Positions 41,971 through 51,665 of a DNA stretch of 64,000 nt are shown here, piece by piece. The DNA is from 34-65-8 sp964516135 (lineage in GTDB: Bacteria; Pseudomonadota; Alphaproteobacteria; Sphingomonadales; Sphingomonadaceae). The stretch lies in the NCBI GenBank assembly GCA_964516135.1, contig CAZEWN010000015.1:21315-85314 (forward strand), read 5' to 3'. How positions within the stretch are numbered: the stretch's first letter is position 1; each line of letters starts with the position of its first letter. The translations under genes and the position numbers were made by a program. The notes under the pieces are model-generated. The model ran no database searches. It was not told the origin of the DNA and worked only from the letters and a program-made list of their open reading frames with translations.

Positions 41971-44241
41971 ATGTCCGCAGCCACCGCCGCACGCACCATC
42001 CTCACGCGACTGCACGAGGTCATGGCTTCGCGCATGCACGCGCAGGGCAAGCTCGACCGCGTGGTCGAGATCATCGGCGAGAGCCTGAACAGCGAGGTCT
42101 GTTCGGTCTATCTGCTGCGCGAGGGGATGCTGGAGCTCTACGCCACGCGCGGCCTGAACCAGAGCGCGGTACACGTCACGCGGTTGGCGGTGGGCGAAGG
42201 CCTGACCGGCACGATAGCCGCCAATGTCGAGACGCTGAACCTGGCCGAAGCGAAGGCGCATCCCGATTTCGCCTATCGCCCCGAAACGGGTGAGGAAAAG
42301 TTCCATTCGTTCGCCGGCGTGCCGATCGTTTATCGTGAGCGCGCGGTGGGGGTGCTGTGTGTTCAGCACGTCGATCCGCGCCGGTACGAGGACATCGAAA
42401 TCGAGGCGTTGCAGACCACCGCGATGGTCCTGTCCGAACTGATCGCCAATGCCGAGCTGGTCGACGAGGAGGAGGCGCTGGGCCTGGCGCAGGCCAGCAT
42501 AGAGCCGCAGGTTATGGACGGGCTTCCGCTGGTCAAGGGCCTGGCCTCGGGCCACGCGGTGTTCCACCAACCGCGGGTCACCATCGACCAGGTGATGGCC
42601 GACGACATCGAGGCCGAGCGGCAGCGGGTCTACCGCGCGTTCGACAAGATGCGCGAACAGATCGACCAGATGGCGAGCCAGGCCGAATTCGGCACGGGCG
42701 GAGAGCATGACGAGGTGCTCGAAACCTACAAGATGTTCGCCTATGACGAGGGGTGGAGCCGCCGCATAAATGAGGCGATCGATTCCGGCCTGACCGCCGA
42801 GGCGGCGATCGAGCGCGTGCAGCAGCGCACCCGGATGCGGATGCGCGAGATCGACGATCCCCTGCTCGCCGACCGGATGCACGATCTGGAGGATCTGTCG
42901 AACCGGCTGCTGCGGATCGTGGCGGGCAAGTTCGGCACGGCGGCGAGCCAGGGCCTGCGCCGTGACACGATCCTGATCGCGCGCAACCTGGGCCCGGCCG
43001 AACTGCTCGAATACGACCGCCGCAAGCTGCGCGGCGTTCTGCTCGAGGAAGGCTCGCTGACCGCGCACGTGGTGATCGTGGCCCGCGCCATGGGCGTTCC
43101 GGTGCTCGGACGCGTGCATGGCCTGCGCGGCAAGGTGCGCGAAGGCGACGCGATCCTGCTCGACGCGGACAAGGGTTCAGCGACCGTTCGCCCGACCCAG
43201 CCGATGACCGACGCGTTCGACGCCCGTTTCGCCAAGTCGCGCGAACGGCAGGCGCTGTATGCTGGGCTGCGCGATGTCGAGCCGTTCACCCGTTGCGGCA
43301 CGCGCATCACGGTAATGATGAACGCCGGGCTGCGCGACGACATGAGCGCGCTTCAGTTGAGCGGCGCCGACGGCGTCGGGCTGTTCCGGACCGAGTTCCA
43401 GTTCCTGGTGTCGGCCACCCTGCCCCAGCGCGACCGACAGACGCGGCTCTACCGCGATGTCATGGATGCGGCGGGCGAGAAGCCGGTGGTATTCCGCACC
43501 GTCGACATCGGCGGCGACAAGGCGGTTCCCTACCTGCGTCAGGACGAGGCGCGTTTCGACGAGAATCCCGCGATGGGATGGCGCGCGCTGCGGCTTGCGC
43601 TCGAGCGCGAGGGGTTGCTGAAGGCGCAGGCGCGCGCCCTGCTCGAGGCGGCGGGCGGGCGCACGCTGCACGTCATGTTCCCGATGGTCAGCGAGCCCTG
43701 GGAGTTCGACGCGGCCAAGGCCGTGTTCGACGAACAGCACACCTTCCTGCGGCAGCGAAAGAAGTTGCTGCCGGAAACCATTCGCTATGGCGCGATGCTC
43801 GAGGTTCCCGCGCTTGCCGAGGTGCTCGACCTCCTCCTGCCGAAGCTGTCGTTCCTGTCGATTGGCACCAATGACCTGACCCAGTTCCTGTTCGCCGCCG
43901 ACCGCGCCAACCCCAAGCTGGCGGAACGCTACGATTGGCTGAGCCCGTCGATCCTGCGTTTCATGAAGCGGATCGCACTGGCGACCGTTGGCACCGATGT
44001 GGCGTTGGGGATCTGCGGCGAGATGGCCGGACGGCGTCTCGAAGCCCTTGCTCTGCTTGGACTGGGTTATCGGCGGCTGTCCATCACCCCCGTCTCGGTC
44101 GGGCCAATCAAGGAATTGATTCGCAAGGTGGACCTTAACGAGATCACTGCGGTGATGAATGCCTGGCTGGTTACCCCGCCGCCAGACATGCGTGCCGCGC
44201 TGTCCGCCTGGGCGACCGAACGCGGGATCGAGTTCGACTAG
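41971..44241 (+). CDS. ptsP: Phosphoenolpyruvate-protein phosphotransferase PtsP (EI-Ntr)
   Basis: 756 residues. N-terminal GAF domain (about 15-155), then enzyme I: the phospho-accepting His366 in LTAHVVIVARAMGVPVLG, the PEP-binding TIM barrel with GADGVGLFRTEFQFL, IGTNDLTQFLFAADRAN and the catalytic Cys in ALGICGEMAG. It feeds phosphate from PEP into the nitrogen PTS (NPr, EIIA-Ntr), a regulatory rather than sugar-transport cascade. The other PTS-Ntr genes are outside the window. Confidence 0.93.
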   Translation: MSAATAARTILTRLHEVMASRMHAQGKLDRVVEIIGESLNSEVCSVYLLREGMLELYATRGLNQSAVHVTRLAVGEGLTGTIAANVETLNLAEAKAHPDFAYRPETGEEKFHSFAGVPIVYRERAVGVLCVQHVDPRRYEDIEIEALQTTAMVLSELIANAELVDEEEALGLAQASIEPQVMDGLPLVKGLASGHAVFHQPRVTIDQVMADDIEAERQRVYRAFDKMREQIDQMASQAEFGTGGEHDEVLETYKMFAYDEGWSRRINEAIDSGLTAEAAIERVQQRTRMRMREIDDPLLADRMHDLEDLSNRLLRIVAGKFGTAASQGLRRDTILIARNLGPAELLEYDRRKLRGVLLEEGSLTAHVVIVARAMGVPVLGRVHGLRGKVREGDAILLDADKGSATVRPTQPMTDAFDARFAKSRERQALYAGLRDVEPFTRCGTRITVMMNAGLRDDMSALQLSGADGVGLFRTEFQFLVSATLPQRDRQTRLYRDVMDAAGEKPVVFRTVDIGGDKAVPYLRQDEARFDENPAMGWRALRLALEREGLLKAQARALLEAAGGRTLHVMFPMVSEPWEFDAAKAVFDEQHTFLRQRKKLLPETIRYGAMLEVPALAEVLDLLLPKLSFLSIGTNDLTQFLFAADRANPKLAERYDWLSPSILRFMKRIALATVGTDVALGICGEMAGRRLEALALLGLGYRRLSITPVSVGPIKELIRKVDLNEITAVMNAWLVTPPPDMRAALSAWATERGIEFD

Positions 44242-44253
44242 CCCGCGCCGGCG

Positions 44254-44577
44254 TTACTGCTCCTGGTCTGTCGCTTGCGCGGCAGGTTCTGGCTCCTCGC
44301 CGGGAGCTGATCCGTCGCCCGGCTCCTCGTTTCCAGGGTCTTCAGCCGCGGGGGACGCGGCGCCGCCGGTGGGCGCTGCCGTGGGCACGGGCCGCCGCGG
44401 TGGGGACTGAGAACGCAACTGGTCAAGCGGGATCATTCCATCGTCGATCGTGCCCCCCAGCACCTCACCCTCGGCGCGCGTGTCGTCCGGCGCGGTCTGC
44501 GCGGGATCGCCGCCGTTGCACGCGGCCACCACAAACGCCAGCGCGAACACCGCCATCCCACATCGCCTGTCGATCAT
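44254..44577 (-). CDS. Small Pro/Glu/Ala-rich lipoprotein
   Basis: 107 residues. Signal peptide with lipobox-like FVVAAC (Cys at about residue 20), then a low-complexity tail rich in Pro, Ala, Glu and Gly. No domain recognised. Its ATG overlaps the lipB stop (ATGA), so it is translated behind lipB. It ends 13 bp from the convergent ptsP stop. Confidence 0.7.
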   Translation of the reverse strand: MIDRRCGMAVFALAFVVAACNGGDPAQTAPDDTRAEGEVLGGTIDDGMIPLDQLRSQSPPRRPVPTAAPTGGAASPAAEDPGNEEPGDGSAPGEEPEPAAQATDQEQ

Positions 44578-45236
44578 CCGTTCGTCCCGTTCAGCGCGGC
44601 GAGAAACTCGCCCATTCGCCCTTGCAATGCCGCATCCCAGCGATCGGGCGCAAGCGGCAAACCCAGCCTCTCAAGGCTGGTCACACCGAATGCCTCGATC
44701 CCGCAAGGCACGATCCCATTGAAATGCGCCAGGTCGGGCGACAGGTTCACGGAGAACCCGTGCATCGTCACCCAGCGGCGCACCCGCACGCCGATGGCAC
44801 CGATTTTGGCCTCGCGTCCGTCGATGTCGCGGGTCCAGATTCCGATCCGCCCCTCCGCCCGCCAACTTTCGACGCCCAGATCGGCCAATGCGGCGATCAC
44901 CCAGCCCTCCACAGCGTTGACGAAGCAGCGCACGTCCCGCCCGCGCCGCGCCAGATCCAACAGGACGTAACCGATCCGCTGACCCGGTCCATGATAGGTA
45001 TAGCGCCCGCCGCGCCCGGCCTCGACCACCTCGAACCGTGGATCGAGCAGTTCGTCCGCCACGGCACTGGTCCCCGCAGTGTAAACCGGCGGATGTTCGA
45101 GCAGCCAGACGAGTTCGCGTGCCTCGCCCGCCGCGATCGCGCGGTTGCGCGCGTCCATTTCGGCCAGCGCCGTGCGATAGGGGACCGGGGCCCTGGTGAC
45201 ACGCCATTCGATGTCGGCGGTGGATGGCAGGTTCAT
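44574..45236 (-). CDS. lipB: Octanoyl-[ACP]:protein N-octanoyltransferase
   Basis: 220 residues. Transfers octanoate from acyl carrier protein to lipoyl domains, first step of lipoate assembly. Motifs: LLEHPPVYTAGTSA, RGGRYTYHGPGQRIGYVLLD, KIGAIGVRVRRWVTMHGFSV with the catalytic Lys, and GIVPCGI with the catalytic Cys. The start MNLPSTAD is chosen because it matches the family N-terminus; longer frames overlap the divergent membrane-protein gene. Confidence 0.93.
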   Translation of the reverse strand: MNLPSTADIEWRVTRAPVPYRTALAEMDARNRAIAAGEARELVWLLEHPPVYTAGTSAVADELLDPRFEVVEAGRGGRYTYHGPGQRIGYVLLDLARRGRDVRCFVNAVEGWVIAALADLGVESWRAEGRIGIWTRDIDGREAKIGAIGVRVRRWVTMHGFSVNLSPDLAHFNGIVPCGIEAFGVTSLERLGLPLAPDRWDAALQGRMGEFLAALNGTNG

Positions 45237-45303
45237 CGGCGGTTGCGTGGCGGCTCCGCACGGGCTTATCAAGCAAAACTGGTTGCAGCATGAGGGCTTG
45301 GGC

Positions 45304-46143
45304 ATGAACTTCGACATGGGACAGGCGTGGAGCGACGGCATCGCCCGCGTGAAAGCGAACTTCCAGTTACTGGTGGTGCTGGGCGGGATATTCTTCTTCC
45401 TGCCATCGGTCCTGCTGTTCGTCGCCATGCCCGACGCGATGGGCGCGATGATGAGTCCCGACATGAACACCGCGAACATGGAACAGGTGATGGCGGGCCT
45501 GGGCGCGGGGTTTTTCGCAATCTACCTGCTGATCATCCTTGCGAGTTTCATCGGCCAGACAGCGATGATTGCGCTGATGGGCGATCCGCGCCGGATCGCG
45601 GTGGGCGAAGCGATTGGAACCGGCGTCAAGGTTCTCCTGCCCCTGTTTGCGATCCTGGTGATGTTCCTGATCGGTTACGTGGTCGTGGGGCTTCTGGCCG
45701 GTCTGCTGTTCGGGCTGTTGGTAGCGGGCGCTGGCGCGCTTTCCACTGGCCTCGCCGCGGCGGTCACGACCGTGCTGATCGTTACGCTGATCCTCGCGAT
45801 GCTGTGGGTCCTCACCCGCTTTTCGATGACGTTGCCGGTGCTTGCATTGGAAGGTTCGCTTAATCCGATCGGCGCGCTTGGCCGCTCGTGGCGCATGACC
45901 CGCCCGGTGCAGTGGCGCCTGCTATTCTTCTACGTGCTGCTGTTCATCGCATACATCGTGATCGCGCTGGTCGCCTTCATGATCATGGGGGTCGTGGTGG
46001 CCGCGCTCGGCGCCCCGAGCGCGCTAGGGTTCCTCAACGGCTTGATCGGAGCGCTGGTCGCAATGGTGTTCTCCGGCGTGGTGGTAGGGATCTATCTCCA
46101 GCTCGCCGGACCCGCGGCCAGCGTCAGCGAGACGTTCCAATAG
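45304..46143 (+). CDS. Polytopic inner-membrane protein (YciC/GDPD-membrane-domain-like)
   Basis: 279 residues with about six hydrophobic segments: LLVVLGGIFFFLPSVLLFVA, a long second one near residue 80, and four in the second half. EGSLNPIGALGRSWRMTRP is the pattern seen in the membrane domain found in some glycerophosphodiester phosphodiesterases and YciC-like proteins. No catalytic motif. ATG at 45304 is preceded by AGG at seven bases. Function unknown. Confidence 0.75.
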   Translation: MNFDMGQAWSDGIARVKANFQLLVVLGGIFFFLPSVLLFVAMPDAMGAMMSPDMNTANMEQVMAGLGAGFFAIYLLIILASFIGQTAMIALMGDPRRIAVGEAIGTGVKVLLPLFAILVMFLIGYVVVGLLAGLLFGLLVAGAGALSTGLAAAVTTVLIVTLILAMLWVLTRFSMTLPVLALEGSLNPIGALGRSWRMTRPVQWRLLFFYVLLFIAYIVIALVAFMIMGVVVAALGAPSALGFLNGLIGALVAMVFSGVVVGIYLQLAGPAASVSETFQ

Positions 46144-46162
46144 ACTGCGAGAGCGGGGCGGC

Positions 46163-46798
46163 TCAGGCCGCCTCGTCCTTCCAGCCCCAGAACAGCTTGC
46201 ACGGCAGGACGTTGAGCGGTTCGAAATCCTGGTCGATGTGGCGGAAATGCCGCGCCATGAAATCGCGCGCGCGGGTCGAGAACTGATAGACCAGGAATGC
46301 CCCGCCCGGACGCAGTACGCTGTGGGTTGCCTCCGCGATCGCCGGGCCCACGCCATCGGGCAAAGTGGAAAACGGCAAGCCCGACAGAACGTAATCGGCG
46401 TGTTCGTAACCCAATGCCTGGACGATCTCCTCCACGTCGACCGCTGAGCCATGAACAGCATGGAAGCGACTGTCGGCGATCGTGTGCTTGAGGTAATCGA
46501 TATAGAGCGGGTTGGTGTCGATCACCAGCAGGGCGCCGTCGCGCGGCAAGCGCTCCAGCACCGGGAAACAAAACGTGCCGACGCCTGGGCCGTATTCCAC
46601 GAAAAGCTTGCACTGCTGCCAGTCGACCGGCGCCAGCATTCGGCGAATGGTGAAGCGGGACGACGGGATGATCGATCCCACCATCTTGGGATGTTCGACG
46701 AAGCCCCGGAAGAAAACGCCCCACTGGCCAAACAGTCGGCCAATGCGCTGGCGCAGGCTGCGCGGCCTCGCCAGCGCCAGATCGCTCGAATTGGTCAA
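46163..46798 (-). CDS. SAM-dependent methyltransferase, PmtA-like
   Basis: 211 residues. Class I SAM fold: FVEYGPGVGTFCFPVLERL (motif I), LLVIDTNPLYIDYLK and YVLSGLPFSTLPDGV, which resemble the phosphatidylethanolamine N-methyltransferase PmtA of Rhodobacter and relatives. If so, it makes phosphatidylcholine precursors at the membrane. The start is inferred to be the TTG at 46798 (MTNSSDLAL), eight bases after GAGG; it is upstream of the divergent MFS start and no ATG fits as well. The exact methyl acceptor is unproven. Confidence 0.78.
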   Translation of the reverse strand: MTNSSDLALARPRSLRQRIGRLFGQWGVFFRGFVEHPKMVGSIIPSSRFTIRRMLAPVDWQQCKLFVEYGPGVGTFCFPVLERLPRDGALLVIDTNPLYIDYLKHTIADSRFHAVHGSAVDVEEIVQALGYEHADYVLSGLPFSTLPDGVGPAIAEATHSVLRPGGAFLVYQFSTRARDFMARHFRHIDQDFEPLNVLPCKLFWGWKDEAA

Positions 46799-46909
46799 GA
46801 AATGAACCTCGTTCTGCGTCCGGCGACCCGCCGGCAATAGGTCTGGCGGGTTCGCAAATTCCCCGCCCCATTGCAAGTGCGGCTTGCGGGGCGTAGCGCC
46901 GGGACCGTC

Positions 46910-48274
46910 ATGGCCGAGGTCGATCCACTGCTTCCTTCCACCATCGCGCACGGACCGCGCAAGCCAATCTCGAACGAGCGGATGGTGCTGCTGTTCCTGG
47001 TGATGCTGGTAACCGCTGCGGGCAATACCGCGATGCAATCGGTCATGCCATCGATCGGTACCGAACTGGGCGTCGCCGATGTCTGGATCAGCCTGGCGTA
47101 CACCTGGTCCGCACTGCTATGGGTCGTGTGCGCGCCGCTGTGGGCGCGGCGATCCGACCGACGCGGGCGCAAGGCAATGATGGCGATTGGCCTCGGGGGC
47201 TTCATCGCTTCGTTCACCCTGTGCGGGCTGGTGTTGTGGTTCGGTCTTGCCGCGGCCATGCCGGCGGCGGCGACGTTGCTGTTTTTTGCCGCCGCCCGCA
47301 GCCTGTATGGCGGTTTCGGATCCGCCGCGCCGCCCGCCGTCCAGGCTTATGTGGCCAGCCGCACGCCGCGTTCCGAACGGACCAAGGCGCTGGCGCTTAT
47401 CGCATCGAGCTTCGGCCTTGGCACGGTGATCGGTCCGGCGGTCGCGCCGCTGCTGGTGTTTCCCAGCACTGGGCTGACGGGGCCATTCTTCGCATTCGCA
47501 CTGGTGGGACTGGCAGTGCTAGTGGCGCTGCGGTTACGCCTGCCCGACAACACGCCCAGCTTCGCCGCGCGCGGGGATGTGGTCGGCGCGCCGTTCAGCG
47601 CGAATTCCAATCCTTCGCTCGGCCGGGACGACGCAGACGATGCGGACGACGCCATCGGCAATCCCGACGACATTCCGGACCTGTCGTGGCGGGACAAGCG
47701 ACTGCGGCCTTGGTTGATGGCGGGGTTATTGGGTGGGCACGCGCAAGCGGCGACCCTCGGGATTATCGGTTTCTTCCTGCTTGATCGCCTGGGCCTGCGC
47801 GACGATCCGGCAGCGGGTACAGGCCAGATCGGGCTGGTGCTGATGGGCGGCGCGATCGCGACGCTGCTGGCACAATGGGGCCTGATCCCGATGCTTCGCC
47901 TCGGTCCGCGCGCTTCGACGCTGTGGGGCATGGCATTGGCGGTGGTAGGGGTCCTGGGTTTCGCCGTCGCGCGGGATTTGCACGCGATCGCGCTCGGATT
48001 CGCGGTCGCCTCGCTCGGGTTCGGGCTTTACCGGCCGGGGTTCACCGCCGGTGCATCGCTGGCGGTGACACGGCGGGAACAGGGCCAGATTGGCGGGATC
48101 GTCGCATCCGTGAATGGGGCGGCCTATGTCGTGGCGCCGGCGGGTGGTGTGTGGCTTTACGGGCACCACCCCACCGTGGGCTTCGCCACGATCTGCGCGC
48201 TTTGCGCGGTCGTATTTGTGCTCGGCTGGCGCTCGCTTGCACCGGACGAGGAATTTTCGACAAGGGCGAGCTAA
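46910..48274 (+). CDS. Major facilitator superfamily transporter
   Basis: 454 residues with about twelve membrane spans. The MFS motif between spans 2 and 3 is APLWARRSDRRGRKAMM. A long cytoplasmic loop between the two halves carries an acidic DDADDADDA stretch. The type resembles drug/H+ antiporters; the substrate is unknown. ATG at 46910 follows GGGA; 111 bp from the divergent methyltransferase start. Confidence 0.85.
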   Translation: MAEVDPLLPSTIAHGPRKPISNERMVLLFLVMLVTAAGNTAMQSVMPSIGTELGVADVWISLAYTWSALLWVVCAPLWARRSDRRGRKAMMAIGLGGFIASFTLCGLVLWFGLAAAMPAAATLLFFAAARSLYGGFGSAAPPAVQAYVASRTPRSERTKALALIASSFGLGTVIGPAVAPLLVFPSTGLTGPFFAFALVGLAVLVALRLRLPDNTPSFAARGDVVGAPFSANSNPSLGRDDADDADDAIGNPDDIPDLSWRDKRLRPWLMAGLLGGHAQAATLGIIGFFLLDRLGLRDDPAAGTGQIGLVLMGGAIATLLAQWGLIPMLRLGPRASTLWGMALAVVGVLGFAVARDLHAIALGFAVASLGFGLYRPGFTAGASLAVTRREQGQIGGIVASVNGAAYVVAPAGGVWLYGHHPTVGFATICALCAVVFVLGWRSLAPDEEFSTRAS

Positions 48275-48298
48275 GCCGACTCGCGCGGTCCTGAACCG

Positions 48299-48643
48299 TT
48301 AGAGAATTTCCCCGACGCGATCCTGCGGACGACATAGACGCACGCCCTTGTCGGTTTCGACCAGAGGACGTTCGATCAGGCGCGGGTCGGCGGCCATCGC
48401 ATCGAGTACGTCCTGGTCACTAGCCCCGATCAGTCCCCGCTCCCCCGCATCGGTGCCCCGCGTACGGAGCCCCTCGCCCGGCGTGATGCCCGCATCGCGA
48501 TAGAGCTGCGCGAGTTTCTCCCGACTGGGGGGATCCCGCAGATACTCGATCACCGTAAGTTCGATTCCCGGGCATTCTTCGAGGATCGCAAGCGTTTTGC
48601 GCGAGGTGCCACAGCCAGGGTTGTGCCAGATGGTCGCCTTCAT
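48299..48643 (-). CDS. ArsC/Spx-family thioredoxin-fold reductase
   Basis: 114 residues. HNPGCGTSRKTLAIL carries the catalytic Cys of glutaredoxin-dependent arsenate reductases; PPSREKLAQLY and IERPLVETDKGVRLCRP follow in the family order. Arsenate reduction to arsenite is the known activity, but no other ars gene is nearby, so a different redox role is possible. Confidence 0.87.
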   Translation of the reverse strand: MKATIWHNPGCGTSRKTLAILEECPGIELTVIEYLRDPPSREKLAQLYRDAGITPGEGLRTRGTDAGERGLIGASDQDVLDAMAADPRLIERPLVETDKGVRLCRPQDRVGEIL

Positions 48644-48721
48644 CGGATGCTCCTCGGTTGCGCCGTCCTAGGCGCTGGGGCGACGGCAAGGCAACCATTC
48701 ACGCCAAAAATCGAATTCTGT

Positions 48722-48742
48722 TATTGATTGTCATTCGCAATA
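48722..48742. promoter_or_regulatory. Fur-box-like dyad before the siderophore receptor
   Basis: TATTG, 11 bases containing TTGTCATTC, then CAATA, in an AT-rich stretch 37 bp upstream of the receptor ATG. It resembles a degenerate Fur site, which fits the iron-uptake genes that follow. Confidence 0.45.
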
Positions 48743-48778
48743 GCGTTAGCCGCCCCTCTACACAGGAGGACCCAGCCA

Positions 48779-50968
48779 ATGATTCGCCGCCAACTCGCCA
48801 GCGCCTTTGTGACCGGAGCGTCGCTTGCGTCCGCGCCTACGCTTGCGGAAACCACGGCCGTTGGTGACGAGCAACCAGGCATCATTGTCACCGGCGAGTA
48901 TACTGCGGAGGGTCTTTCCACCACGGGGCATCAGCTCCCCCTCCTCGACACCCCGCAGACCGCTATCGTGATCGAGGACGACCTGCTCGCAGAACAGGGC
49001 CGCCGGACGCTGCGCGACACCATGCGCAATGTCACTGGCGTCAGCTTCCAGGCGGGCGAGGGCAACCCACCCGGTGGCGGCGATGCCTTCAGCGTGCGTG
49101 GCTTTTCGGCGCGCGACGACATCTTCGTCGACGGCATCCGCGACCCGGGAAATTACTTCCGCGATCCATTCTACGCCGAGCGGGTCGAAGTGACCAAGGG
49201 CCCCGCTTCCGCATTTGCCGGGCGTGGCAACGTGGGGGGTACCGTGAACATCGTCACCCGCCAGCCTGAGCTCGTGAATCGCGTGGGAGGCGAGGCAACG
49301 ATCGGCACGGACGATCTTTATCGGGGCACTTTCGACGTCAATCAGGTGCTCAATGCGGAAAAGGGCATCGCCGCACGACTGACCGCCATGGGGCACAGCG
49401 CGGACGAGCCTGGCCGCGATCGGGTGTTCAACCGGCGCTGGGCGGTGGCTCCGTCAATCGGTTTCGGCATCGGCGGAAATACGACCTTAATCGCCAATTA
49501 CCTGCATCTCGAGCAGAACGATCGGCCTGACTTCGGGCTACCTAACGGTCGCAATCCCAGTTTGGCGGGATCGGGGTTTGAAGGACGCGTGGCGCCGGTC
49601 GATCGCGACAATTTCTACGGCTATTCGACCGACTATCGCGACGTGAAGACCGATATCGTCACCGGGCGCCTGGAACATCGCCTGAGCGACGCGGTGGCCC
49701 TCAGCAATATCACCCGTTACGCCCGGGTCGGCATCGATCAGGTAGTGTCCGCGCCGCGTTTCGTGGGCACTGTCACGACACTCGACGCGAACACCCAGGT
49801 GGTCGGCAACTTCAAGCCGCGCGACCAGATCGACAAGCTGTTCGTCAACCAAACCAGCCTCACCGCTGAATTTGGCTCGGCCGCGATGCGACACACGTTG
49901 GTGATCGGTGGAGAGTATGTCGACGAATCGAACCACAACCGCCGCCGACTGGATGCAAACGGCCCAGCGACCAACCTGTTCGACCCCGTGTTTCAGCCCG
50001 CGCAGACACTGCCCTACAACGGCACCCGTGCGCGGATCGATCTTGAGACGTTCTCGCTCTACGCGTTCGACACGATCGAGCTGGGAGAGCAGTGGCGCGT
50101 CGTAGCGGGGCTGCGCCATGACTGGGTCGAGACACGTGTGCGTGGCTTCGACGACAACGGCATCGCGCCGGGTTTCGTTACAGACCTGACCCGCGATGAC
50201 AGCGAATGGAGCGGCAACGCCGCGGTCGTGTTCAAACCTACGCCTGCAACCAGCCTGTACCTCGCCTATGGCACGGCATTCGAGCCGGGCAGCGGGTCCG
50301 AAGTGGTGCAGCTTGCCGGCGGCAACAACAACGCCCCGGTGACGGCCGCCAACTTCAACGTCGCGCCCGAAACCAGCCGGGCCTGGGAAGCAGGCGCGAA
50401 GGCCGAGCTGATGAATGGTCAGCTCCAGCTGTCGAGCGCGGTATTCCAGATCACGCGCGACAACGCCCGCACACCGGGCATCAATCCGGGTGACCCGGCG
50501 GTCGTGCTTGATGGCGAGCAGCGGGTGCGGGGGTTCGAGGTTCAGGCCGTCGGCAACCTCACGCCGCGCTGGGCGATCTTCGCCGGATACAGTTTCCTCG
50601 ACGGCGAGGTGACCCGTTCCAACCGGCCTTTCGAATTGGGCCAGCGCCTCGATAACACGCCGAAGCATTCGCTGAATGCCTGGACTAGCCATGCGGTGAC
50701 TGACGCGCTGACGTTGGGCGGAGGCATCCAGCATGTTTCCAGCCGCCGCAGCGAGGTGCGGCAGAGCGCGGCCGCCAATATCACGATTGTAACCCCGGCC
50801 TACTGGGTGTTCGATGCGTTTGCGGAGTACCGTTTCAGCGAGCGATTGGGCGCGCGGATCAACGTCTACAACGTGGGAGACGAGGATTATTTCTACTCTT
50901 TCGCGAGCGGCCAGTCGATCCCGGCTGCATCGCGCGCGGCGACATTCACCTTGACCTTCGACTACTGA
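48779..50968 (+). CDS. TonB-dependent siderophore receptor (Fiu/PiuA-like)
   Basis: 729 residues. Signal peptide (to about residue 24), TonB-box-like GIIVTGEY, plug domain (LLDTPQTAIVIEDDLLAEQG, FSVRGFSARDDIFVDGIRD) and a barrel ending in ATFTLTFDY. The plug wording DGIRDPGNYFRDPFYAERVE is typical of catecholate-type siderophore receptors. AGGAGG lies nine bases before the ATG. It is followed 19 bp later by piuC, the usual partner in Pseudomonas piuA-piuC. Regulation by iron is inferred from the dyad upstream. Confidence 0.9.
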   Translation: MIRRQLASAFVTGASLASAPTLAETTAVGDEQPGIIVTGEYTAEGLSTTGHQLPLLDTPQTAIVIEDDLLAEQGRRTLRDTMRNVTGVSFQAGEGNPPGGGDAFSVRGFSARDDIFVDGIRDPGNYFRDPFYAERVEVTKGPASAFAGRGNVGGTVNIVTRQPELVNRVGGEATIGTDDLYRGTFDVNQVLNAEKGIAARLTAMGHSADEPGRDRVFNRRWAVAPSIGFGIGGNTTLIANYLHLEQNDRPDFGLPNGRNPSLAGSGFEGRVAPVDRDNFYGYSTDYRDVKTDIVTGRLEHRLSDAVALSNITRYARVGIDQVVSAPRFVGTVTTLDANTQVVGNFKPRDQIDKLFVNQTSLTAEFGSAAMRHTLVIGGEYVDESNHNRRRLDANGPATNLFDPVFQPAQTLPYNGTRARIDLETFSLYAFDTIELGEQWRVVAGLRHDWVETRVRGFDDNGIAPGFVTDLTRDDSEWSGNAAVVFKPTPATSLYLAYGTAFEPGSGSEVVQLAGGNNNAPVTAANFNVAPETSRAWEAGAKAELMNGQLQLSSAVFQITRDNARTPGINPGDPAVVLDGEQRVRGFEVQAVGNLTPRWAIFAGYSFLDGEVTRSNRPFELGQRLDNTPKHSLNAWTSHAVTDALTLGGGIQHVSSRRSEVRQSAAANITIVTPAYWVFDAFAEYRFSERLGARINVYNVGDEDYFYSFASGQSIPAASRAATFTLTFDY

Positions 50969-50987
50969 CGATCGCAGGCTCTGCCTC

Positions 50988-51665
50988 ATGATGATCGCGA
51001 TCGAGAGGCTGCTTGACGCGGACGGGCTGCAGCGCGTGCGCGACCTGCTCGATAGCGCGCCCTGGGCCGATGGGAAGGTCACGGCTGGCTACCAATCTGC
51101 GCTGGCCAAAAATAACGAACAACTGCCGCAGGATTGCGACGCGGCACGCGCGGCGGGCGCTGAAATCGTCGCGGCGCTGGGCAGGAGCCTCCTGTTCCAG
51201 ACTGCGGCGCTGCCGCGCGCGATCTTTCCCCCGCTGTTCAACCGCTATGGCATCGGCCATGCGTTCGGGACCCATGTAGACAATGCTTACCGCCCATTGC
51301 CTGGCGGGGGGCAGCTGCGGACCGATCTTTCCGCGACGCTATTCCTGGCGGAACCCGAGGAATACGACGGCGGAGAACTGGTGATCGAGGACGGGCACGA
51401 CGGAAAGGAAGTCAAGCTGCCTGCGGGGCATTTGTTCCTTTATCCCGCCACCACCCTGCACAGCGTTAGACCAGTGACGCGCGGGACGCGGCTGGCGTCT
51501 TTTTTCTGGATCGAAAGCCTCGTCGCCGACGCGGGGCGCCGCGACGTGCTGTTTGACATGGATCTGGCCGTTCAGTCGCTCCGCCCGCGTGTGGGTGACG
51601 AGGATCCGGCGCTGATCGCGCTGACCGGCTGCTACCACAATCTCCTGCGTGGCTGGTCGAGTTAG
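50988..51665 (+). CDS. piuC: PKHD-type Fe(II)/2-oxoglutarate hydroxylase
   Basis: 225 residues. The iron triad is HVDNAY (HxD) and, later, HSVRPVTRGTR with the 2-oxoglutarate-binding Arg; NNEQLP in the first third and PRAIFPPLFNRY are conserved. PiuC/YbiX proteins are linked to iron acquisition and sit next to siderophore receptors, as here. Two adjacent ATGs (50988 and 50991) could start it. Its 3' end overlaps the convergent [2Fe-2S] gene by four bases. Confidence 0.92.
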   Translation: MMIAIERLLDADGLQRVRDLLDSAPWADGKVTAGYQSALAKNNEQLPQDCDAARAAGAEIVAALGRSLLFQTAALPRAIFPPLFNRYGIGHAFGTHVDNAYRPLPGGGQLRTDLSATLFLAEPEEYDGGELVIEDGHDGKEVKLPAGHLFLYPATTLHSVRPVTRGTRLASFFWIESLVADAGRRDVLFDMDLAVQSLRPRVGDEDPALIALTGCYHNLLRGWSS

